Source of the DNA: JAEXNA01 sp041676625
GTDB taxonomy: Bacteria > Vulcanimicrobiota > Xenobia > Xenobiales > JADMJV01
Assembly (NCBI GenBank): GCA_041676625.1
Contig: JBAYRN010000010.1
Coordinates: forward strand, 1 to 64,000
Length of the DNA: 64,000 bases
Direction: 5' to 3'
Made by a program: the position numbers and the translations under genes. This document shows, piece after piece, positions 7,702-16,291 of this stretch (the stretch's first letter is position 1; every line of letters starts with the position of its first letter). The notes below the pieces were generated by a model. The model was given only the letters and a program-made list of their open reading frames with translations. It was not told the origin of the DNA and made no database searches.

Positions 7702-8889
7702 GTGGACAAAGAGCAGAGAGTTTTGATCCTGGTACTGGGCTGCCTGGCTGCGGTGGGCCCTATGTCGATCGATCTTTATCTGCCGGCCTTTCCGCTGATG
7801 GAAGAGGAGTTTGCCACCAACTCGGCGGCCGTGAGCAACACCATGGCGAGTTACTTCGTGGGGATCGCGGTCGGCCAGATGATCTATGGGCCGGTGAGCG
7901 ACAGCTATGGTCGTCGTGGGCCGCTGTTGCTGGGCCTCTGTCTCTACCTGGTGGGTTCGATGCTCTGTGCGGCCGCCACCACCATCGACTACCTCATCGC
8001 GGCCCGGGTGATCCAGGCTCTCGGCGGTTGCGCCGGTATGGTGATCTGCCGGGCGGTGGTGCGCGACCTCTTTGCACCGGCTCAGATGGCCCGGGTCTTC
8101 TCCGCGCTGCTCCTGGTCATGGGAATCGCCCCCGTGCTGGCTCCCACGGTGGGGGCGGTGATCGTGGACTGGCAGGGATGGCGCCCGCTCTTTCTTATGA
8201 TGGCCGGATTTGCCATTCTCTGCCTGCTGGGAACCTTGTGGAAGATCCCGTCCACTCACTCTCGAGTGGGAACCCCTCTGAGTCTGGCCGGAAGTTTTCG
8301 GACCTTCGGCGAGCTGATGAGGCACCGCGGCTTTCTGGCTTACTCGGTCTCATCCACCTTCATTCGGGTCGGTCTATTCGGATACATCACCGGCTCACCG
8401 TTTCTCTATCAGGACTATTTTCAGATGTCGGCCAAGACGTTTGGAATGGTATTCGGGGCTAATGCTACGGGGTTTATTGTGGGCTCTCAGGTCAACAGCC
8501 GCCTGGTAGAAAGGTTCGGACACCAGAGAGTCTACCGGGGGGTACTGGCCTTCACCCTCCTGGGCACTCTCCCGCTGGTGGTCATCGGGGTGATCGGGAG
8601 TGGGCCGCTGTGGCTTACTGAGCTTTGTATTTTCCTTTTCATCTCCAGTTTGGGATTCTCTTTCCCCTGCGCCACCACCGGATCGCTGGAGGAGCAACCC
8701 ACCCGGGCCGGCAGTGCGTCAGCGTTGATGGGCTTGATGGGAAGTACGGCAGCCGCCCTCACGGCCAACGCCGTGGGGCATCTACAGCTTCTCACGCCTG
8801 TGGCCATGCCGATCCTGGTGGGCGGAAGCTGTGTGCTGGCCTGGCTCAGCTTCACCCTCATCTTTCGAGCCAGGAGCGCGTCGGAGTAG
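7702..8889 (+). CDS. MFS transporter, Bcr/CflA drug-efflux type
   Basis: A 395-residue integral membrane protein with about 12 hydrophobic helices. The N-terminal SIDLYLPAFP, the loop GPVSDSYGRRGPL (MFS motif A, G-x-x-x-D-x-x-G-R-R) and RVIQALGGCAGMVICRAVVRD match the Bcr/CflA (DHA1) subfamily, which exports bicyclomycin, chloramphenicol and similar compounds by proton antiport. It starts with GTG at 7702. It stands alone, and the actual substrate is unknown. Confidence 0.9.
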   Translation: MDKEQRVLILVLGCLAAVGPMSIDLYLPAFPLMEEEFATNSAAVSNTMASYFVGIAVGQMIYGPVSDSYGRRGPLLLGLCLYLVGSMLCAAATTIDYLIAARVIQALGGCAGMVICRAVVRDLFAPAQMARVFSALLLVMGIAPVLAPTVGAVIVDWQGWRPLFLMMAGFAILCLLGTLWKIPSTHSRVGTPLSLAGSFRTFGELMRHRGFLAYSVSSTFIRVGLFGYITGSPFLYQDYFQMSAKTFGMVFGANATGFIVGSQVNSRLVERFGHQRVYRGVLAFTLLGTLPLVVIGVIGSGPLWLTELCIFLFISSLGFSFPCATTGSLEEQPTRAGSASALMGLMGSTAAALTANAVGHLQLLTPVAMPILVGGSCVLAWLSFTLIFRARSASE

Positions 8890-8969
8890 TCTCCCAGGGG
8901 TTATGAAAGGCGGGGCTGAAACATAGTCATAGGGAGCGCTAGACTTATGATGAGATATACTGAGGGCAA

Positions 8970-9290
8970 ATGAGCGATCACCAGAGAATTGACGCCTGGT
9001 CTTTAGCCATGATGAAAGAGATCGTGGCAAGAATCGATCGAGATCCTGCTCGTGAAGGCTTGGAGAGAGCGCGAACGACATTAAGAAAGTGGTCCGAGAA
9101 AGATAGGAATCCGATCACTGAGGAATGGAGAGAACTCCTCGAATTGCCCTGGGAGGAGCTCAGAGCGTCTTTGCTCGACGAAGGAGATGAGGGGCAGCGA
9201 CTGCGCTCCAGCGCGCCTTTCTGCGGAATTCTAGAACCCCGGGAGCGCTTAGAAATTTTTCAAGAATACCGTGCGACGCGACCAGCTTGA
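8970..9290 (+). CDS. Small protein upstream of a DUF6036 nucleotidyltransferase (putative antitoxin-like partner)
   Basis: A 106-residue, charged, mostly helical protein (begins MSDHQRIDAWSLAMM; ends with LRSSAPFCGILEPRERLEIF). From memory, genes of this kind commonly precede DUF6036 nucleotidyltransferase-like genes in other bacteria. Its 3' end overlaps the next gene by 20 nt, so they are translated together. GAGGG lies just before the ATG and TATACT (8956-8961) could be the -10 box. The function is unproven; a partner or antitoxin role is inferred from gene pairing. Confidence 0.7.
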   Translation: MSDHQRIDAWSLAMMKEIVARIDRDPAREGLERARTTLRKWSEKDRNPITEEWRELLELPWEELRASLLDEGDEGQRLRSSAPFCGILEPRERLEIFQEYRATRPA

Positions 9291-9801
9291 GCACGTCTTG
9301 AGGGCGGCAGGTACAGTAGTCGATGAGGACATCCTAATCGTCATCGGTAGCCAGGCGATTCTTGGATCCTACCCCGACCCACCGTTGGAACTTGCGTTCT
9401 CTGTCGAGGTTGATATCTACCCTAGAGACGCTCCTGAGAAAACTGATTTAATCACTGGTTCGCTCGGTGAGTTTTCCTTGTTTCACGAGACCTTCGGTTA
9501 TCACGCGGATGGAGTCTCACCCACCACGGCGATACTCCCTCCGAGCTGGCCTGATCGTCTGGTTCCACTATCAAACGAAAATACTCGAGGTGTCACTGGA
9601 TTATGTCTGAGCGCGGTAGATATCGCCATAAGTAAGTTGGCGGCTGGGCGTGAGAAGGATATTCGCTATGTCACTGTATTGATTCGAAACGAGATCATTT
9701 CACACGATTCGGTGGAAATGCTCCTCCAAGAGTTGGAGCCCCAGGAGAGAATGTTGGTGGAGGCAGGCCTGGCCGCCGTAGCCGGACGACTGAAGGGCTA
9801 G
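9271..9801 (+). CDS. DUF6036 family nucleotidyltransferase-like protein
   Basis: A 176-residue protein starting at GTG. The segment IVIGSQAILGSYPDPP with EVDIYPRD about 20 residues later is the G-S-x(n)-D-x-D pattern of the minimal nucleotidyltransferase fold, as in AbiEii/MenT-like toxins and DUF6036 proteins. GVTGLCLSAVDIAISKLAAGREKD is the conserved second half. It probably transfers a nucleotide to RNA, protein or a small molecule. The two-gene overlap with 8970-9290 recalls a toxin-antitoxin or housekeeping NTase pair; toxicity is inferred only. Confidence 0.8.
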   Translation: MRRDQLEHVLRAAGTVVDEDILIVIGSQAILGSYPDPPLELAFSVEVDIYPRDAPEKTDLITGSLGEFSLFHETFGYHADGVSPTTAILPPSWPDRLVPLSNENTRGVTGLCLSAVDIAISKLAAGREKDIRYVTVLIRNEIISHDSVEMLLQELEPQERMLVEAGLAAVAGRLKG

Positions 9802-9825
9802 GGCATGGCTGAACGTGCACAAATG

Positions 9826-9853
9826 TTTACAACTTGGTAACCAATTTTAAACA
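9826..9853 (+). promoter_or_regulatory. Triple direct repeat, 11-bp period
   Basis: TTTACA at 9826, GTAACC at 9837 and TAAACA at 9848: three related hexamers spaced exactly 11 bp. The array ends 79 nt before the GTG of the papain-like gene and points toward it. This is one of the two three-unit copies of the motif. Confidence 0.55.
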
Positions 9854-9932
9854 ACAAGCAGTTTCCGGCAAAAATAGCCTCATTCAACGGGTGGGTTTCA
9901 GGCTTTAGACTGAAGGCGAGCAGGAGAGAAAA

Positions 9933-11216
9933 GTGGAGAAAATCTCGATGCTCATTACCGGCTCTTCCAACGGTAGCCAGATAGCGCCCCTCCGGCAAAA
10001 CTTTTCGAATCAGAGCCCTCTCAACGGCAACGCCGACGCAGGTGCTCTGGATATTTCCGGCCTCAGCTCCGAGGCTTCCGGACCGGACGGCCAGGTCAAC
10101 CCCGCCATCCTTCAGATGATGTACGAGACGAAGCTGCAGTCCGACCTGCAGGCCCTGGAGCAAGCCAAAGCAGCCGGTGGGCAAGAGCAGTCTGAGCAGG
10201 CTTTGCAGTCCCTGGGCCAGACCTACACCCAGGCCAAGCAGCAGCAGATCCCGCTCAATCCGGAACTGGAGAACGCCGTGAAGCAGGCGCTCGGACTCTC
10301 CGAAGGATCCGACGGTGGCAGCGGTAATGGAAACCTGGATGCTCTCAACAACGGCGGAGGCGCCGACGGGGGCGGGACCAATGGCCTGGACGGCTCGGGG
10401 GCGGATAACTCGGGCGGGGGCGGTTCCGGAATGAATACCGACGGCGGTGCCTCGGGCGGCGGCTCCAGCGGGGGAGCCAACGGTCTGAGCGGAGGGAGCG
10501 GTGGACGTTCCGGTGGTGGGGGTGGTCGGGTCGACGGTGACTCTGGTCCTCCCCCTGATCTCAGTGCAGACGACAAGCGCTTTCTAGATGGGGCCATCAG
10601 CCAGGACTCCAAGTCGTTCGGAGATCTGGTCACGGCCTGGAGACAGGGTGCTGAAGGCAACTGTTCTACGGTGGCCACCATCAAGGCTGCCATGGACCGC
10701 TACGACAACCAGGTTTTTGACCAGGTGAATAAGACCGACAACGGTTACAACATCGTCATGCAAGACGGCTACAAAATGACCCTCAGCAATTCAGAACTTG
10801 CCGCGGCCACCCAGGCCAGTCGCTTCAAGGGCCCCGACGGACCGGCTAAGAGTTACGCGAACTTTCTCTACGGCGCGGCGGCCAAGCGTAACGCTCTGGA
10901 CAACAAGATGTCTCTGCGCGCCTCATTCAACGACCTGAACAACGGCGAGAGCGTGCACAACCCTCCCAAGCTCCTCGGGCTCAAGCACCAGGTGGTCAAG
11001 GTCAACCCCCGTACCCTCAACGGCCAGGATTCGGTGGTGGGGGCCAGCAATCGTCACGCGGTCTTCATCGACCGCAACGCCAACGGCGGACACACCACCG
11101 ATCGCTGGGGCAAGCGAAGCAACTTCAACGGGACCGACGGAGCCAACCGAGGTTTGGTCACGGCTTTTACCTTCAAACCTCGGAGCGGCAATTCGACACC
11201 GGCGCGGAAGGGGTAG
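9933..11216 (+). CDS. Putative papain-fold cysteine peptidase-like protein with a long Gly/Ser linker
   Basis: A 427-residue protein in three parts. The N-terminus (1-130) is Ser/Asn/Gln-rich with a coiled region and no signal peptide. A Gly/Ser/Asn/Asp linker covers about 130-210. The C-terminal domain (about 212-427) has C244 in QGAEGNCSTVATIKAAM, H375 in NRHAVFI and D390 in TDRWGK: the order and spacing of a Cys-His-Asp/Asn papain-type triad, and the Cys context resembles the calpain Q-G-x-x-G-x-C loop. Catalysis is inferred. AGGAG lies 6-7 nt before the GTG. Its end overlaps convergent jetD by 44 nt. A leaderless peptidase on a flexible tether could be a secreted effector. Confidence 0.6.
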   Translation: MEKISMLITGSSNGSQIAPLRQNFSNQSPLNGNADAGALDISGLSSEASGPDGQVNPAILQMMYETKLQSDLQALEQAKAAGGQEQSEQALQSLGQTYTQAKQQQIPLNPELENAVKQALGLSEGSDGGSGNGNLDALNNGGGADGGGTNGLDGSGADNSGGGGSGMNTDGGASGGGSSGGANGLSGGSGGRSGGGGGRVDGDSGPPPDLSADDKRFLDGAISQDSKSFGDLVTAWRQGAEGNCSTVATIKAAMDRYDNQVFDQVNKTDNGYNIVMQDGYKMTLSNSELAAATQASRFKGPDGPAKSYANFLYGAAAKRNALDNKMSLRASFNDLNNGESVHNPPKLLGLKHQVVKVNPRTLNGQDSVVGASNRHAVFIDRNANGGHTTDRWGKRSNFNGTDGANRGLVTAFTFKPRSGNSTPARKG

Positions 11217-12360
11217 CGAATCGCTCCAGCCTTCGCAGCACCCACCGATAGCCGATGAGTTCTTGCTCCAGCCTCACCCTTTCTCCGAACCGGTTGAGAA
11301 TCAGAGCTTGATAAAGCTCCTGCTCCTCTTCGGATAGCCTCTCCAAGTCAGCCGACGTCGGTTGGGGCTCCATCACCCAGGATCGACGATGGGCCTCCAG
11401 GGTCTCACGGTCCATGAGCAGGGAGACCGCCTGGGGGAAGTGGGCTCGCAGCCGGTTGAGGATGGCAAAGCCGTGGGTGTCGAGGTCGCCCCAGTAATAA
11501 AGTTCATACCCGCCCAGCCACTCTAAGAGTTTGAGGGCTCCCACCTCGTATCCTGACCCGAAGATGACCAGGCTGTGCGGGAGAGCGGGGAAAGCCAGGA
11601 AATTGACTTCGTTTTCCACGATGAAGGCGCGCCGTAGGCCCGGATCGAGGTGGGCGAACTCTCCTACTGTCAGGGTCAGGTCGGTGAGCCCCGGTGGGTA
11701 GTGAGGGCTGCTGTCGAGTAACCGAAAGCGGACCCTGGCCGGTCGCTCCCTGAAGCCGAACTCAGCCTCGAAGGTGGGTGATCCCTGAGGAAGAGTTGTC
11801 CTCAGAAGTCTGAGCAGCCGGGTCAGGGTTTTCTTGTGCTTCTCCAGAAATTTGGTGTCGATCCCGGAGAGGTCCACCTGTCGCAGATACACCTCCGGTC
11901 TCGGGTTCTTTTCCATCCATTGCACCATGGACAGGAGATTGGTCCAGTCTTCAGCCAGCGCCAGGACCCGATTTGGGCGTTCGGCGATCCAGTCCAGAAA
12001 CTCCGGTCGCCGCTCTCGGGTCAGGGCCAGGAGTTCACGAAAAAGAGCGAGCTCCCGACGCTTTTTCAGGAACTCTGCGACCGCGTCCAGGGTTCCGAAC
12101 ACGGCGTGGGTTGGAACCTGGTTGCTTCCGATCACCCGGTGTCGCACCTCTTGATAACTCAAGGGTACCCCGCCGGTCTCCAGGTGCTTGATCCAGTCCG
12201 AGACTTTACCGAAGTCGCTGCCCAACTGGCGGGTGGTCGGCCCTTGCAATTTGATCTTGAGAGGGAAAAGTTCCGGAGAGAATTCTGCCTTTAGCAGCTT
12301 GCCGCTCTCCCACCAGCGCTCGAGCTTCTTACGCAAATCGGTCGGGGTGGTCCAACTCAT
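11173..12360 (-). CDS. jetD: Wadjet system protein JetD (DUF3322/DUF2220, Toprim nuclease)
   Basis: A 395-residue protein. The C-terminal half holds the Toprim-like nuclease core, with GSGYEVGALKLLEWL followed by YYWGDLDTHGFAILNRLR, whose D-L-D-x-H-G pattern supplies metal-binding acids. The N-terminal half is the DUF3322 arm. In Wadjet systems JetD cuts circular plasmid DNA after loop extrusion by JetABC. It is the last gene of the operon, overlapping jetC by 4 nt. Its 3' end runs 44 nt into the convergent papain-like gene. Confidence 0.92.
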   Translation of the reverse strand: MSWTTPTDLRKKLERWWESGKLLKAEFSPELFPLKIKLQGPTTRQLGSDFGKVSDWIKHLETGGVPLSYQEVRHRVIGSNQVPTHAVFGTLDAVAEFLKKRRELALFRELLALTRERRPEFLDWIAERPNRVLALAEDWTNLLSMVQWMEKNPRPEVYLRQVDLSGIDTKFLEKHKKTLTRLLRLLRTTLPQGSPTFEAEFGFRERPARVRFRLLDSSPHYPPGLTDLTLTVGEFAHLDPGLRRAFIVENEVNFLAFPALPHSLVIFGSGYEVGALKLLEWLGGYELYYWGDLDTHGFAILNRLRAHFPQAVSLLMDRETLEAHRRSWVMEPQPTSADLERLSEEEQELYQALILNRFGERVRLEQELIGYRWVLRRLERFATPSAPVSNCRSEV

Positions 12361-15300
12361 CGCCCACGCAGAGCCTTCTGCTCGCGATACTCTTCGATGG
12401 TGAGGTTCTGAAGCAGCGACTCCCGCTGATCCGGGTTGGCCACAAACCCTACGCTGGAGACGTAGGGCTCGATGATATGGATCTTCTGCAAGGGAGTCAC
12501 GATCAAGAGCTGTAAGTCCAGCGTCTTAAAAAGCTCCAGCCCAAAAGTGGCCGAGTCATCGGAAGAGCGCCCGAAGGCCTCGTCGATCACTACAAAATGA
12601 AACTTGCGGGCCCGCTCCACATTCCGTTCGAGACCGTACTGGTAGGAAAGACTGGCGGCCAGGATGGTGTAGGCGAGCTTTTCTTTTTGCCCCCCAGATT
12701 TACCACCGGAGTCGGCGTAGTGTTCGTACTCCGTGTCGTCCGAACGCCGACGTTCCGAAGCCGAAAATTCAAACCAGCGCCGCACGTCCGTGACTTTTCT
12801 CCTCCAGCGCCGATCAAGATCCTGGGTGCCTTCCCGCCCCTTCAGCCGCTCCACGATGGCTTTGACTCGCAGGAACTTCTGTTCTGAGTATTCGATATCG
12901 TCCGAGCCGGTAAGGGCCCCCTCGGTACAGGCCGTGAGAGCTACCTGAAAATCCCGAATCTCTGGATCGGCGGTTTTCTGGAGTTCAAGAAAGATATAGC
13001 GGCCGGGGTTGTAGTCGATATCCTGGAGCGAAGTATTGATGATGTCGACCTTCTCCTTGATGACCTCCCGTTCTTGATGAAGTTTGGAGTGGAAGCTTGC
13101 GATCTCTCGGATGGCGTTTTCGTTCAGGAGTTCTTTGAAGCGGGTCTCAAAGCGAGGCAGATCATCAAGCTCCAATTGCTCCAGCAGTTTTCGATATTCT
13201 GAGGCCGCTTCGATGCTGTCATCGATCTCCTGGGTCTCCAGAGGGTAGGTGTTTCGGAACTCTCCCATGGCCGAGACGATTCTGAGCCTCAGGCGAGTGG
13301 CACGTTTTTCCATCGTCTCGATCAAGGTGCGTAACTTTTCTCGTACCTCGCGCTCGCTGGATTGGCAGTTGCGAATGGTGAGAGTCTTCCCCGGCAGGCA
13401 TTCCTGGCGGAACTCATCTAGAGCCGGAAAAAGCTCTCGCTGTTCTTTGCTTGGGACTTCATCTTCCAGTTCGAGCAGTTCGATCTGGTGGTTCTCTTTG
13501 TCGCTCTTCACGCCGCCGAGTTCACCGTTGATTTGGTCCAGCTTTTCCTGGACCGATATCAGTTCATCCTCGGTAAATTTCAGTTGCTCTGAAAGTCGGG
13601 CCAGTATGTCGGAAGATTCCTGCAGGAGCTTTCGCTCCTCTTCCAGGTCGGCGATCTCCTGGACCAGCGGCTTCCAGTCCATGTCCTGAAACTCTTGGAA
13701 ACCGGAGAGGGTATTCAGGGCGGTGAGCTTCTCTCGCAGGTCTTTCGTCGAAAGTTGAAGATCATGCAGTCTGGTAATAAGCTCGTAAAGCTCATCCTCC
13801 AGTTTCTCTTTCTTCTGAGTGAGCACCGCGATCTTGGCTTCGTTGCTCCAGCCCAGCACGTAGCGGCTTCGGTCGTGCAGATCGTGGCGATCATCTTTCT
13901 CGTGTCGCCCCCCGCCCGCTTTGACCTGACCACGCAGGGTTACGGCCTTCTTCTCCCGGCGAAACCCGCTGAGATCTCGGCAGCAGACGAAATCGAAACG
14001 CTGTCTCAACTGGCGATCGAGCCAACCGTAAAAGAGAGAGTCTTGTTTGATCTCGAGCTTGTCGGGAAGAGAGTTTTCGGGCAGACGGACGGTACCGGAG
14101 GAGCTCTCTTTCTGAACCCGGTAGTACACCAGTCGCCCCTGCAAGCGGGTCTGGTCGACCCAGTCGGAGACTTTTTGGTAGAGGGTCTCCGGCACCAGCA
14201 AAGAGAGGGCAAAGTTGTGGAGAATCCGCTCCACAGCCCCCTCCCAGTCCCGCTCCTCTTCTCGGACCTGCAATAGTTCGCCCACGAAAGGGAGGGTCTC
14301 CTCGGAGAGCCCCAGCGCCCGGCAGAGTGCTTGGCGAATGGCTACTTGCTTTCCGCTTATGTTGCTGCGGCGGCTTTTCAGCCCCTCGAGTTCGTTATCG
14401 AGCTCGAGATGGGCTTGCTTGAGCTGATGATGCCTGACCTTCAACTCGACCCGGCGATTGTCGATCTCGGCCTCTTCACTATTGAGTTTGGAGCGGAGAG
14501 CTTTGAACTCGTGCTGTTGTTCTATGAACTGTTCCGGGGTTTGAGGGACGATCCCGTCGACCGCCTTCAGCAGGGCCGCGTACTGCTCATAGCGGGTGCT
14601 CCTTCGGAGCCTGGTTTCTGTCAGGGCTGCGATCTGGGCGGCCAGACTTTCCAGTCGGTCTCCACCGTTCTGGCTGATGGCGGTTTGGATCTCTCCTCGT
14701 TCGGCCTGCAGCTTGCTTCGGTCTTGCTTCAATTCTTCGATCCGGGCCTGCAGCTTCTCTTCTTTTAGCTCCAGGCGCTTGATCTCCACGCGCACTAGCT
14801 GGGCTTTGAGGTGGGAGAAGAAGATCGAGAGGGCTTCGCGTCGGGAGTGAAAGAGTACCAACTCCACGAGCTGTTGCTCCAACTGGTCGCAATCAGAGAC
14901 CAACGGGGTGAGGGCCTCCACCTGGGCCTTGGCTTTCAAAACGGCGGCGTGAGCCTGGTTGAGGTTTTCGTAGTGGGCAATCAGATTTTCGATCAAAGGG
15001 TCCACCTCGAACTGCTCCAGCATGTGCTCTCGCACGAAGTCGGTGAGGTTGCCCACGGTCTTCAGAGACACCGTCTGATGGAAGAGTTCCAGCGACTGCT
15101 CGCTGGGAATGCCCAGGTAGCGGCGAAAGCATGCGCTGTACTGGGGAAAGGTTGGAAAGAGTTCTACCCCGTCGGCTCGCAACTGCCGGCGCAGGTCTTT
15201 CAACTGGCTACCGAAGTTAGAAAAATGCCGGGCGATGGATAGCTCCTTGCGGGCCACGGCATAGAAGCGGTCCGGCTGGCCTCCAGCTTCCTTCATCCAA

Positions 15301-15713
15301 AACACTTGCGCCAGGGTCACCTGCTCCTCGAACCCCCGGTTGGAGAAGACGGCCAGGATGACCGAGAAACTGTTGTGGTCCCGGAGAGGCACCGGCTTGG
15401 AAGTTCCACCCAGATCCCCCCGTTCGTTCTTGAAGTAACCCAGCACGTAGGACCGCAGGGAACGCTCTCTCTTGTCGGCCCCAGCGGCCCGGTTGTATTG
15501 TACCCGGTGAGCCGGGACCAGCAACGTGGTGATGGCGTCGACCAGGGTGGACTTACCAGAGCCGATGTCACCTGTGAGGAGCCCGTTTCGCCCGTCCATG
15601 GAGTAACGCCAGACCCGGTCGTGGAAAGTACCCCAGTTAAAAACCTCCAACCGTTCCAAGCGAAATCCGGTTAGTCGAGATTCATTGAGTCCCGGTAGCA
15701 GCAAAGTTTCCAA
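12357..15713 (-). CDS. jetC: Wadjet system protein JetC (SMC/MukB-like ATPase)
   Basis: A 1118-residue SMC-like ATPase. GDIGSGKST (48-56) is Walker A; the long centre (about 270-880) is heptad-rich coiled coil with a hinge-like region around 480-600. Near the C-terminus are SGGQKEKLAYTI, the ABC-signature equivalent, and FVVIDEAFGRSSDD, Walker B. JetC is the motor that extrudes DNA loops and senses small circular DNA, giving protection against plasmids. Only 2 nt separate it from jetB and it overlaps jetD by 4 nt. Confidence 0.95.
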   Translation of the reverse strand: METLLLPGLNESRLTGFRLERLEVFNWGTFHDRVWRYSMDGRNGLLTGDIGSGKSTLVDAITTLLVPAHRVQYNRAAGADKRERSLRSYVLGYFKNERGDLGGTSKPVPLRDHNSFSVILAVFSNRGFEEQVTLAQVFWMKEAGGQPDRFYAVARKELSIARHFSNFGSQLKDLRRQLRADGVELFPTFPQYSACFRRYLGIPSEQSLELFHQTVSLKTVGNLTDFVREHMLEQFEVDPLIENLIAHYENLNQAHAAVLKAKAQVEALTPLVSDCDQLEQQLVELVLFHSRREALSIFFSHLKAQLVRVEIKRLELKEEKLQARIEELKQDRSKLQAERGEIQTAISQNGGDRLESLAAQIAALTETRLRRSTRYEQYAALLKAVDGIVPQTPEQFIEQQHEFKALRSKLNSEEAEIDNRRVELKVRHHQLKQAHLELDNELEGLKSRRSNISGKQVAIRQALCRALGLSEETLPFVGELLQVREEERDWEGAVERILHNFALSLLVPETLYQKVSDWVDQTRLQGRLVYYRVQKESSSGTVRLPENSLPDKLEIKQDSLFYGWLDRQLRQRFDFVCCRDLSGFRREKKAVTLRGQVKAGGGRHEKDDRHDLHDRSRYVLGWSNEAKIAVLTQKKEKLEDELYELITRLHDLQLSTKDLREKLTALNTLSGFQEFQDMDWKPLVQEIADLEEERKLLQESSDILARLSEQLKFTEDELISVQEKLDQINGELGGVKSDKENHQIELLELEDEVPSKEQRELFPALDEFRQECLPGKTLTIRNCQSSEREVREKLRTLIETMEKRATRLRLRIVSAMGEFRNTYPLETQEIDDSIEAASEYRKLLEQLELDDLPRFETRFKELLNENAIREIASFHSKLHQEREVIKEKVDIINTSLQDIDYNPGRYIFLELQKTADPEIRDFQVALTACTEGALTGSDDIEYSEQKFLRVKAIVERLKGREGTQDLDRRWRRKVTDVRRWFEFSASERRRSDDTEYEHYADSGGKSGGQKEKLAYTILAASLSYQYGLERNVERARKFHFVVIDEAFGRSSDDSATFGLELFKTLDLQLLIVTPLQKIHIIEPYVSSVGFVANPDQRESLLQNLTIEEYREQKALRGR

Positions 15714-15715
15714 GC

Positions 15716-16291
15716 CTACTCATCCTCTCGATACTCCAGCATCGTCTGCTCCAGGTCGCTCAGCCACTGGGCGTCGACGAAAGCTTTCAGCACGCGTCTC
15801 ACTTCGTAGTTGTCCTCTCGTCCCCTCATCTTGCGTAGGAAGCCGAGCTTGACGACCTTTTCCAGGTCGGCTTCCACCTTGTCTCGCTGCCTGGCCTCGT
15901 TGGAGCCTATCGGCAAAAACACTCGCATCATCTCAAAGATATCATCGCGATGCAAAATCAGCCGAGTGGAACCCCCCAGGGCGTCGAACTCGACCAGTTT
16001 GCGGCGAAGTAAGGCCAGTAGAAGACTCACCCCGTAAGACAGAGGTCGGCGGCTGATCAGCCGGGGTACCGCCTGGTCTTCCTCGCTAAACTCCCGCGAT
16101 TTCAGAAAAGCGTAACCCTCTGCTTCGTCGATGATGAGTTCCAGTCCTAACACGGTCACGTACTCCCGGACCGCGGCCTGAATGGCCAGCAACTCCTGCC
16201 AATGGGTCTCACTCGATTCCCGATAGATCACTCCTTTCAGGAGCGGTATGACCTGATGGGAGAGGGAGACTCTGGGGGCTTCATCATTCAT
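15716..16291 (-). CDS. jetB: Wadjet system protein JetB (DUF4194, MukE-like)
   Basis: A 191-residue protein with the DUF4194 pattern: a winged-helix protein related to MukE (FLKSRE, PRLISRRPLSYGVSLLLALLR, DIFEMMRVFLP). It is the kite subunit that bridges JetA and the JetC heads. It overlaps jetA by 4 nt and is 2 nt from jetC, so the stoichiometric core JetABC is translated from one message. Confidence 0.92.
   Translation of the reverse strand: MNDEAPRVSLSHQVIPLLKGVIYRESSETHWQELLAIQAAVREYVTVLGLELIIDEAEGYAFLKSREFSEEDQAVPRLISRRPLSYGVSLLLALLRRKLVEFDALGGSTRLILHRDDIFEMMRVFLPIGSNEARQRDKVEADLEKVVKLGFLRKMRGREDNYEVRRVLKAFVDAQWLSDLEQTMLEYREDE

Noticed and set aside
10223..10693. 156-residue Pro-rich frame opposite the Gly/Ser linker
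   Set aside because: Pro-rich antisense shadow of a GC-rich Gly/Ser linker.
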